A stretch of 53,637 bases of DNA, from the IMG/VR virus record IMGVR_UViG_3300044707_000458, positions 1 to 53,637 of that record; one strand, written 5' to 3'. Under the pieces are notes generated by a model. The model had not been told where the DNA came from. It saw only the letters and a program-made list of their open reading frames with translations, and searched no databases. Below are positions 48,011 through 53,637 of the stretch, in pieces (the first letter of the stretch is position 1; every line of letters begins with the position of its first letter). Both the position numbers and the translations under genes were made by a program. Source of the DNA: a virus.

Positions 48011-48701
48011 TGTCCGAAAGGGTGGGCGGTTTGGGCGGTGTCCGATGGGGGAGGCTTTCGGACGCTGGACACAGGCAACGCTTGAGTACACACAGGCAAC
48101 GACAGGCCTCGAATCTTGGTGAGCCACCCCTACCCAACCCCCAAATCCACGCATCCCAGTCGTTCGTGTTCTACGATAAAAAGAAATAGATACCTACCCT
48201 CCCCCACTTCAACAGCCCACCCACCCCCTGCCGCCAACATTGTCCTGGTACTTCAAAATAGCCACCCCCCCATAAAATTTTTTTTACCCTATAACCCCCC
48301 TCCCCCTTTTTTCTAACACGCCTCTCTTATAAAATCTAACGTCAGACTCTATTATTAAAAGCCCCACAATCGCTTTGTAATGCCCCTAGAAACGATCCGA
48401 GTCGTTAGATTGCGTAATGTTAGCATAGCCCTTCTAATTCGAGTTTAATAAAGAAAAACACGAACGTATGTGGCGACAGCCACTCCCCTGTATATCTAGC
48501 TTCTGGCCTCTGGCTTCTGGCTTCTGCCCCGTGATTATTTCGTTGCAAGGGCGTGACAGAGCGTGACGTGTCACGGCTTGTTTTTGGAATAGCTTAATTA
48601 TGAATAACTACCAAGGCGTGACATTTGCGTGACAAAACCGTTATGTCACGATTTCTGTCACAGAAACCTTGTCCGAAAGGGTACCCCTTTTTAATTCGGA
48701 C
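48011..48701. repeat. GTCCGAA/TTCGGAC dyads, two clusters
   Basis: A 13-bp direct repeat TGTCCGAAAGGGT is at 48011-48023 and 48670-48682. Inverted partners TTCGGAC occur at 48057-48063 (with GTCCGA at 48040) and 48695-48701. Each cluster can form a stem. They lie before the serine recombinase gene and could be its binding or crossover sites. Confidence 0.55.
48551..48662. repeat. GTGAC iteron-like repeats
   Basis: GCGTGACA or GCGTGACG occurs at 48551, 48561, 48616 and 48627 on the plus strand, and TGTCAC on the same strand (inverted) at 48570, 48644 and 48656. One pair forms CGTGAC-GT-GTCACG. Multiple copies of one half-site in both orientations suggest a protein-binding array. Confidence 0.65.
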
Positions 48702-48719
48702 ACCCTGCCACAATTTTGG

Positions 48720-48745
48720 GAACACCAGAGGACTACAGGGATATG
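48720..48745 (+). promoter_or_regulatory. Start-codon module, copy 12
   Basis: GAACACC, then AGAGGACT, then GATATG before 48743. The core matches copy 3 for 17 nt, with one extra base before the ATG. The dyad at 48671-48701 lies just upstream. Confidence 0.7.
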
Positions 48746-49381
48746 ATTACATCAAATGCTGGTATCTATTTAAGAGTATCTACAGACGAACAGAACACCG
48801 ACCTCCAAAAGGATAACCTTACCCAGATCTGCAAGGCTCGGGGTTGGACTCCTGTATTCTACGAGGATCACGGAATATCTGGGTCGGTTACAGAACGCCC
48901 AGCCTTGGACAAGATGATGCGGGCGGCGATGGACAAAGAGATCCAAGTTATCTTGGCTTGGAAGCTCGATAGGCTTGGTAGGTCTACCCAACACTTGGCT
49001 GGATTGATTAACGACCTTCTTTCGTATGATTGCGGGTTATGTGTACCCTCCCAAGGTATCGACACGACAGGCGGTACGATGAACCCCGCTTCCAAGTTAC
49101 AGCTCAATGTGCTGGCGGCCGTGGCCGAGTTTGAGCGGGATCTGATTCGTGAGCGTACCAAAGCTGGGATGCGTGCCGCTATGGATCGAGGCGTACATTG
49201 TGGTCGGCTTACATCCGTTACCCAAGAACAGCTTCAGCTCGCTAGGCTTGTGATTGATTCTGGCGAGGTGGTAAGCGTCCGTCACTTGTCCCGCACACTA
49301 GGACTTTCACCAGGAACAGCTTGGCGTCTGTGGCGAAAGGTGCTTAAGGAAAAGGCAACAACGAGAAGCCAAGATGATTAA
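48743..49381 (+). CDS. Serine recombinase (resolvase/invertase family)
   Basis: The start is ATG 48743, fixed by the start-codon module. The 212-residue protein has the catalytic YLRVSTDEQ (Ser 13), a DHGISGSVTERPAL loop, the LAWKLDRLGRS motif, and a C-terminal helix-turn-helix (VRHLSRTLGLSPGTAW). This length is that of small Tn3-type resolvases and Hin/Gin invertases rather than large integrases. It would cut and rejoin DNA at short sites for inversion, multimer resolution or plasmid-like upkeep. Dyad repeats in the upstream gap are candidate sites. Confidence 0.85.
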   Translation: MITSNAGIYLRVSTDEQNTDLQKDNLTQICKARGWTPVFYEDHGISGSVTERPALDKMMRAAMDKEIQVILAWKLDRLGRSTQHLAGLINDLLSYDCGLCVPSQGIDTTGGTMNPASKLQLNVLAAVAEFERDLIRERTKAGMRAAMDRGVHCGRLTSVTQEQLQLARLVIDSGEVVSVRHLSRTLGLSPGTAWRLWRKVLKEKATTRSQDD

Positions 49382-49431
49382 ACTACTTACAGGAATCCCT
49401 AAAGCTGGAAGGTCTGCTGTCTTTAATAAAC

Positions 49432-50010
49432 TTACTGGCTGGTCTCGGCTTGTGCTTCTACCGAAGTTTCGACAGGGCGTGGATCCGAAGACTCAGTACG
49501 AGATGTCGGACAAGAATCAGAAGTGGCCGACGCTGTACCATCAACCACCTTGTTATCGGGGGGAGAACTAGCCTTACAATATCGGTTGTAATACCCCTGC
49601 CCCCACCAAGTCAGAATTTCCTCCCCAGCTTTAATAGGCTTGATGGCAAAGAACACGACCAGCTTCTCCCTTGCTATGACTAAATATCTACAGTTAGCTT
49701 CTTCCTTGGTTTCAGCAGTATTGTAAATACATCCATTGCCCAATGGAACTACGGCTTGGGATCCGTGCGTTTTGCATTCCGCACAATCGCAATTAGCCCA
49801 GTACGAATATCTGCGAAACTCTGGGTCGTGTTGGTACTTGTTTCTAAATTCCATGACTACTGAATGGCAGAATTCTATGGGAGCATTTTCGGCAATATCT
49901 TGATTTGCAAATACCCCAAGCCCTTTTACGCCAGCCTCCATTACCCTCAAGTGCGGGGTAAAGTATCCGCCCTTTTTCAACTTGGCCCACGCCTCGGTTA
50001 TGTCGGACAT
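49432..50010 (-). CDS. SET-domain protein (putative lysine methyltransferase)
   Basis: The start is ATG 50010 (MSDITEAW). The 192-residue protein has the SET order: GVKGLGVFANQDIAENAPIE, a Cys cluster (CDCAEC), LGNGCIYNTAETKEEANC, a strand LVVFFAIKPIKAGEEIL and WWGQGYYN. These correspond to the N-terminal Gly motif, the NHS/pseudoknot region (here YNTAE) and the final GEEL-x-Y motif. The C-terminal 45 residues are Ser/Pro/Glu-rich and disordered. SET enzymes methylate lysines; a virion or host protein may be the substrate. Confidence 0.75.
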   Translation of the reverse strand: MSDITEAWAKLKKGGYFTPHLRVMEAGVKGLGVFANQDIAENAPIEFCHSVVMEFRNKYQHDPEFRRYSYWANCDCAECKTHGSQAVVPLGNGCIYNTAETKEEANCRYLVIAREKLVVFFAIKPIKAGEEILTWWGQGYYNRYCKASSPPDNKVVDGTASATSDSCPTSRTESSDPRPVETSVEAQAETSQ

Positions 50011-50082
50011 TTCAAAAACAAATATCTGAAATAAAAAGCGATACCACACCCCATAGAGCTATGCGTCGCTTAATAACTAAAA

Positions 50083-50334
50083 GTGCTTTTGAAAAAATAT
50101 CGCCGTTCCCATTCTCGCCGAATGGGAGACATGAATAAATACGCTGGCCCCGAAGATACCTACGGAGCAACTGACGCCGAGAACCAGAATAACGCCCTGC
50201 GAATGGGTGCGGATAATTCCATTAACGATCCAAACTGGCAAATGCGTAAGCTGAAAAAAGGCGTTATTCGTGACTTCGTTCCGAAGAAGGCCTCCAAAAA
50301 GAAAATCAACGTAGCCAAGTCCTACCAAGAGTAA
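50083..50334 (+). CDS. Small basic protein with KINV-KSY C-terminus
   Basis: The GTG start at 50083 is uncertain; ATG at 50122 or 50131 would give a shorter product. The 83-residue form is basic at both ends, with an Asn/Asp-rich middle (GPEDTYGATDAENQNNA), and ends KKKINVAKSYQE. The next small protein ends KKINVRKSYAE, so the pair share a C-terminal tag. The TAA overlaps the next ATG. Confidence 0.6.
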   Translation: MLLKKYRRSHSRRMGDMNKYAGPEDTYGATDAENQNNALRMGADNSINDPNWQMRKLKKGVIRDFVPKKASKKKINVAKSYQE

Positions 50335-50501
50335 TGAAAGGTCTCTACGCCAACATTCACGCCAAGCGAAAACGAATCGCCGCTGGGAGCGATGAGAGAA
50401 TGCGTAAGCCTGGGTCGGAAGGTGCGCCGACAGCAGAAAACTTTAAGCGGTCAGCCAAGACAGCAAAAAAGATTAACGTCCGTAAGTCCTATGCCGAGTA
50501 G
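50334..50501 (+). CDS. Small basic phage protein (MKGLYANIHAKRKRI type)
   Basis: The 55-residue protein starts in a TAATG overlap and is too short for most gene finders. The N-terminus (LYANIHAKRKRIAAGS) and the GAPTAENFKRSAKTAKK segment match a small protein I recall as widespread in environmental phages, often near packaging and structural genes. Its function is unknown; strong basicity suggests nucleic acid or capsid binding. Confidence 0.65.
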   Translation: MKGLYANIHAKRKRIAAGSDERMRKPGSEGAPTAENFKRSAKTAKKINVRKSYAE

Positions 50502-50763
50502 TCCCGCTTGGCAACGCAAGCAAGGGAAAAACCCAGACGGAGGCCTCAACGAGGCTGGGAGACGTAGCTACAACAGAGAAACTGGTGGCACGCTTAAAGC
50601 TCCAGCAAGTCGTGAAGAAGCCTCCAATTCAGAAACATCGGCCGCAAGGCGGAGATCTTTCTGTGCCCGAATGGAAGGCATGAAACGAAAGCTTACCTCC
50701 AGCAAAACAGCCAGCAACCCAGACAGCCGAATCAATAAAAGCCTTCGCAAGTGGGACTGCTAG
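50491..50763 (+). CDS. Small basic phage protein (AWQRKQGKNPDGGLN type)
   Basis: The start is ATG 50491, overlapping the previous gene by 11 bases. The 90-residue protein has SPAWQRKQGKNPDGGLNEAG, RRSYNRETGG and RRRSFCARMEGMK, a set of motifs I recall in small phage proteins (possibly the family named DUF6321). They often occur beside MKGLYANIHAKRKRI-type proteins, as here. The function is unknown. Confidence 0.65.
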   Translation: MPSSPAWQRKQGKNPDGGLNEAGRRSYNRETGGTLKAPASREEASNSETSAARRRSFCARMEGMKRKLTSSKTASNPDSRINKSLRKWDC

Positions 50764-50764
50764 A

Positions 50765-50959
50765 GTGAAAAAAAACCTTGGGATAATCAAGTTTGGCAAA
50801 TCTCGGCCAGCTCCGAAAATGGTCGAAGTTGACGTTACCTTTGACAAGGTAGCCGAGAAAAGGCTTTTCCAGAGTGGAATGAAGTTGTTAAAAAAAGACA
50901 GACAGGCCGTCATTGGCTTTGCAATTCAAGAAGCTCTAAAACAAATAGCAAAGTCTTGA
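50765..50959 (+). CDS. Small helical protein
   Basis: The GTG start is one base after the previous stop. The 64-residue basic protein has helices (VAEKRLFQSGMKLLKK; VIGFAIQEALKQIAKS). It overlaps the HNH gene by TTGA. Confidence 0.5.
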   Translation: MKKNLGIIKFGKSRPAPKMVEVDVTFDKVAEKRLFQSGMKLLKKDRQAVIGFAIQEALKQIAKS

Positions 50960-51225
50960 AAAGGTCGCCCCTACGCAGGGTGTCCAAGAAGCGAGCCAAA
51001 CAGAACAGGCTCTACACAAAAATCCGTAAAGATTACCTAGACAAGAAACCTATGTGCGAAGTTTGCCATTCCAGACTCGCCGACCAGATCCACCACAAAA
51101 AAGGTCGCTTTGGAGATAGGCTGACCGACGCTGGCTACTTTCTAGGGGTTTGCTTCAGTTGCCACGACAAGATCCATAAGAACCCAGCTTGGGCATATTC
51201 AGAAGCTCACATGATTATGCGATAA
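50956..51225 (+). CDS. HNH-family nuclease
   Basis: The TTG start overlaps the previous stop (TTGA). The 89-residue protein has the HNH core: CEVCHSRLADQIHHKKG, then a second pair CFSCHDKIHKNP. The N-terminus is strongly basic (KRSPLRRVSKKRAKQ). Small HNH nucleases close to terminase and portal genes often aid DNA packaging, but homing or free nucleases look the same. No terminase gene is in this window, though one may lie beyond the right edge. Confidence 0.75.
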   Translation: MKRSPLRRVSKKRAKQNRLYTKIRKDYLDKKPMCEVCHSRLADQIHHKKGRFGDRLTDAGYFLGVCFSCHDKIHKNPAWAYSEAHMIMR

Positions 51226-51282
51226 CGACGCATACCGCAGATCCTGTTTGCTGGATTGGTTATAGGTTGGAGCGTGTGATCT

Positions 51283-52299
51283 GTGCCAATACAACTTCCA
51301 TATACAGGCGTCACGACCACCGAGACGATCCCAGCTCCGTACACAAATGGAAATGAGGCGATCGATCTTACGCTTAAAGAAGACAAGGCAAACAAGGGGG
51401 TAGCCAACGGCTATGCCCCGCTGGACGCAAACGCAAAGGTACCAGTAGCCAATCTTCCAGACCAAGCCTCACTAGACGCAGAGGTTGACGGAAAAATCAC
51501 AACGCACAACTCTGTAACCACATCAGTCCACGGAATTGCGAATACGGCCAATCTGGTTTTGACAGACGATGCAAGGCTTTCAGACACAAGAGATCCCAAG
51601 GCACACACTCACACCAAGTCTAACATAACAGACTTTGCACATACCCATGCCATCTCTGATGTAACGAACCTCCAATCGAAACTTGATACAAAACAAGAGT
51701 ATTACTATACGCCAGTAACCTATTCTTCCGACTACACAATACAGTCCACACTGTCCGATACGGGTTCAATCGAAAGGCATTTCCACTTTACTATTTCTGG
51801 CACACCAACTTATAACCCAGCGACAGATTCGGGAATCTACATAAACTTTCCCACTACTGGCAAATTGGGTGATATAATTACTATTACAAACTCATTCCTC
51901 AAGACCGATGGTTTCGCAAATAATGTTGCGTTGCTTTTGAGGGAAAGAAGTGGGACAACAAACAACAACTTTGGCACTTTGGCGGTGGGTACAACTCAGA
52001 GCTATGTAAGAAAATCATCAAATTCGGGTTTTGGCAACTGGACTTACCTAGCCCCAACAGTGCACACTCACGCTATTGCCGATGTAACAGGGCTACAAAC
52101 AGCCTTAAACGGCAAACAAGCTTCTGGAAGCTACGCCCCCGCAACTGGGATTGCCCCTTCCGCCATTACTGGGACAGCAGTTGTTACGAACGATTCTAGG
52201 CTTTCAGACCCAAGAACGCCGACAGCCCACACGCACACCATGTCGGATGTTACTAGCCTTCAAGCAACCTTAACCGCATTTGCTATCGCTTTAGGATAA
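51283..52299 (+). CDS. Tail-fibre-like protein with HTH repeats
   Basis: The start is GTG 51283. The 338-residue protein has an N-terminal anchor-like part with YAPLDANAKVPVANLPDQA, a segment common at fibre N-termini, and several repeats of the form HTH-(A/T)-(I/M)-SDVT-LQ (AHTHTKSNITD, AHTHAISDVTNLQ, VHTHAIADVTGLQ, AHTHTMSDVTSLQ). His-Thr-His repeats bind iron along the trimer axis in tail fibres and needles. The middle has a Tyr/Thr-rich beta domain. It likely forms part of the receptor-binding fibre. Confidence 0.75.
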   Translation: MPIQLPYTGVTTTETIPAPYTNGNEAIDLTLKEDKANKGVANGYAPLDANAKVPVANLPDQASLDAEVDGKITTHNSVTTSVHGIANTANLVLTDDARLSDTRDPKAHTHTKSNITDFAHTHAISDVTNLQSKLDTKQEYYYTPVTYSSDYTIQSTLSDTGSIERHFHFTISGTPTYNPATDSGIYINFPTTGKLGDIITITNSFLKTDGFANNVALLLRERSGTTNNNFGTLAVGTTQSYVRKSSNSGFGNWTYLAPTVHTHAIADVTGLQTALNGKQASGSYAPATGIAPSAITGTAVVTNDSRLSDPRTPTAHTHTMSDVTSLQATLTAFAIALG

Positions 52300-52301
52300 A
52301 C

Positions 52302-53637
52302 ATGAAACAAATCGCCCCAAATTATACCTATAATAAAACCACTGGAGTAATCACTCTTACAGGAGTGAACATCGACAGAGATCAACTACTCTTAATCGTC
52401 AATACGACGAGGAACGTGACTTATTACAACTTCGCCGACTCAGCGACAACGCTTCAAGCCTTTACGCAGGGAGCAAACACATCGTTCACGTTAAACAGCA
52501 CAGTCATATCTGCCTCTTCATCTCACGCAAACGCAGATGCTTTGGTTATTTATTTTGACGACCAAACAAACACGGTGACGGCGAATGTTCAGCCACAGCA
52601 ATCAGACGACAACGATGCAAACATTAAGTTCGTCCCTATTGGATGGGCTTTAACTGATTCCAATACCCAGCTGGATCAATGGAAAGCCGTTACGCAAAAT
52701 ACCCCGCTCCCCATCTCTGGCACGGTAACGGCGAATGAGGGGGGAGAAACTCCGACTTCGGGTACAGCTACACTTACAAACGACACTCGATGGGAGCTAA
52801 ACACCGAGGGCTTCGGTCATATAGCTTTAGAAATTGTTTCAACGGGAGTAACATGGAACGCAAATGGAGTTGTTGCCCAAGCATACAACGGAACTGCCCC
52901 AAGCAACCCTGATATATTCGCGCCAGCGGGAATTAGGTATAGACACTCTAACGACACATCGGTAGCTCCAACTACGGCACTTAACAATATCTATTATAAT
53001 CTTGGAATTGGGCCTACAGTTGGAAATGCATTTGGAACTAATCTTGTAAGAGTAGATGGAATTAACGCAGGGTCATTAGCTCTTCCGACAGCTGGAACTA
53101 GGTACTTTTTATTTGATTTGACTACAAGCCGTTTCGCTATTCGTCCATTTTTTTCGGCGGGAACAGTTCAAGTAAAATATCGACTCTATCGCGGCAAACA
53201 CCCATTCTTTTCCGCTAGAAATATAGTTGCAACTGGCGAAGGTACAGCGGGTGCAGTTAAGGTTGAAGGTGTTGGCGGAAGTGTTGGTGTGAGTGGAGGC
53301 AACATCTACGTCGATGGAGGCTATCTTGACAGTGGCACTATAAGTTATGTAGGCGCGATTGCAGATGGCGATGGAAACACATTTGGAGTAGATCGAAACT
53401 TTCCTGTTGATGTTCAAAGTGTATCTGGAGCAATCGGAGCATTTAACAACTCTTTAGTTAACGCAGGAACTATATTTAGTTATGGCAGTGCTGGTAATTA
53501 CGGATTGTTTGATGCTGGAACTGATGCTGACTATGTCGAGTTTAGGGTAAATGGTGGAGGCGGAGGATTTACTCACAACATTGCTTTATCTGTTGGCAAC
53601 TCCCCCTTTACAACGGGTGCTGGAACTTCCAATGGCT
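52302..53637 (+). CDS. Fibre-like or tail protein, 3'-truncated
   Basis: The start is ATG 52302, two bases after the previous stop. The frame is open to the right edge (445 codons), so the C-terminus is missing. The product is beta-rich with many Asn, Thr, Gly, Val and Ser residues (QLLLIVNTTRNVTYYN; GGSVGVSGGNIYVDGG) and near-repeats of Gly-rich turns after residue 310. This fits an extended beta-helix or host-contact protein. The coding sequence appears more AT-rich than the head genes, as is common for receptor-binding genes that are exchanged between phages. Confidence 0.65.
   Translation, partial: MKQIAPNYTYNKTTGVITLTGVNIDRDQLLLIVNTTRNVTYYNFADSATTLQAFTQGANTSFTLNSTVISASSSHANADALVIYFDDQTNTVTANVQPQQSDDNDANIKFVPIGWALTDSNTQLDQWKAVTQNTPLPISGTVTANEGGETPTSGTATLTNDTRWELNTEGFGHIALEIVSTGVTWNANGVVAQAYNGTAPSNPDIFAPAGIRYRHSNDTSVAPTTALNNIYYNLGIGPTVGNAFGTNLVRVDGINAGSLALPTAGTRYFLFDLTTSRFAIRPFFSAGTVQVKYRLYRGKHPFFSARNIVATGEGTAGAVKVEGVGGSVGVSGGNIYVDGGYLDSGTISYVGAIADGDGNTFGVDRNFPVDVQSVSGAIGAFNNSLVNAGTIFSYGSAGNYGLFDAGTDADYVEFRVNGGGGGFTHNIALSVGNSPFTTGAGTSNG

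Larger units (their letters stand above)
47944..48742. other. Non-coding region upstream of the serine recombinase
   Basis: About 800 bases without a credible gene. 47944-48110 is very G-rich with a GAGGGGA/TCCCCTC hairpin and a first GTCCGA dyad cluster. 48120-48310 has long C-runs on the plus strand. 48310-48480 is AT-rich. 48490-48530 has short CTTCTGG tandem repeats. 48551-48662 has GTGAC repeats, and 48671-48701 a GTCCGAA dyad. Strand-biased G/C tracts, AT-rich DNA and repeats fit an origin, a packaging region or a recombination locus. Confidence 0.5.

Noticed and set aside
47944-48190. Short G-rich frames in the gene-free region
   Set aside because: They encode Gly/Arg/Val-only strings without a start signal; the DNA is G-tract rich, so stops are depleted by composition.
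38677-48745. The start-codon module as a sigma-70 promoter
   Set aside because: No TATAAT-like box at a proper place; the fixed distance is to the start codon, and two copies lie inside coding sequence.
48743-49381. Phage integrase and attachment site
   Set aside because: The protein has the length and motifs of a small resolvase/invertase, lacking the long C-terminus of large serine integrases, and no tRNA-like attachment site was seen.
49374-49571. A + strand frame after the recombinase (MIKLLTGIPKAG)
   Set aside because: It lies almost wholly antisense to the SET-domain gene, has no clear motif and no module at proper spacing (GCAAC is 19 nt away and GGACT is missing).
1-53637. CRISPR array, tRNA or rRNA genes
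   Set aside because: No spaced identical repeats of CRISPR type, no cloverleaf-like sequence and no rRNA-like tract were noticed by eye.

Overview
The window is a contiguous piece of a tailed double-stranded DNA phage genome. It carries portal, scaffold-like, major capsid and adaptor genes, a lysis cassette, a replication/recombination operon, a block of very small early-type genes and tail-fibre genes. No host housekeeping genes, rRNA or tRNA were seen. Both ends cut through genes (a giant polyprotein on the left, a fibre-like protein on the right). No large terminase gene is present, so part of the genome lies outside. A capsid protein of the N4_gp56 type next to adaptor-like genes suggests a podovirus-like particle (inference). 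The lipoprotein-plus-membrane spanin and the signal-peptide endolysin suggest a Gram-negative host. The host taxon cannot be read from the sequence. Layout, left to right. 1-12.5 kb (+): a more than 3,300-residue polyprotein (strawberry-notch/DarB-type helicase, sigma-4-like helix-turn-helix, zinc metallopeptidase, coiled coil, LPD38-like C-terminus), the portal and a small coupled protein. 12.4-17.65 kb (-): an antisense cassette of four tightly packed genes with a large Cys-rich protein, a glycosyltransferase-like protein and a zinc-ribbon protein. 17.75-26.9 kb (+): scaffold-like protein, major capsid, terminator, adaptors, three low-complexity proteins (Gly-Lys-Asn-Gln, poly-Ser, Ala-Asp-Glu), holin-like proteins, u-spanin, endolysin and a metallophosphoesterase. 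26.9-37.2 kb (-): a long leftward operon with a winged helix, a methyltransferase, a glycosyltransferase, nucleases, a replication-initiator-like protein, RusA, a DUF2800-type nuclease, a strand-annealing-like protein and regulators, driven by a promoter overlaid with palindromic operators near 37.2 kb. 37.3-47.9 kb (mostly +): about 30 small genes including a ribbon-helix-helix protein, DUF3846, a compact cytosine methyltransferase, a minimal ligase domain, a four-helix-bundle protein and DUF3768. 47.9-48.7 kb: a non-coding region with two repeat families. 48.7-53.6 kb: serine recombinase, SET-domain protein, small basic phage proteins, HNH protein and fibre genes. Genes are packed with ATGA, GTGA, TTGA or TAATG overlaps, so translation is coupled inside each unit. 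Three signals stand out. First, a fixed-spacing block of about 26 nt (GCAAC, then GGACT, then TATG) ends on the start codon of at least 12 unit-leading genes between 38.7 and 48.8 kb and nowhere else that I found. Second, an L(F/R)SRG(L/I) motif occurs six times in the giant protein at domain borders and looks like a processing or punctuation signal. Third, two paralogous proteins with the same N-terminal domain carry oppositely charged low-complexity tails, with a poly-serine protein between them, next to and inside the lysis cassette. Function calls rest on motifs read by eye; no database search was run.
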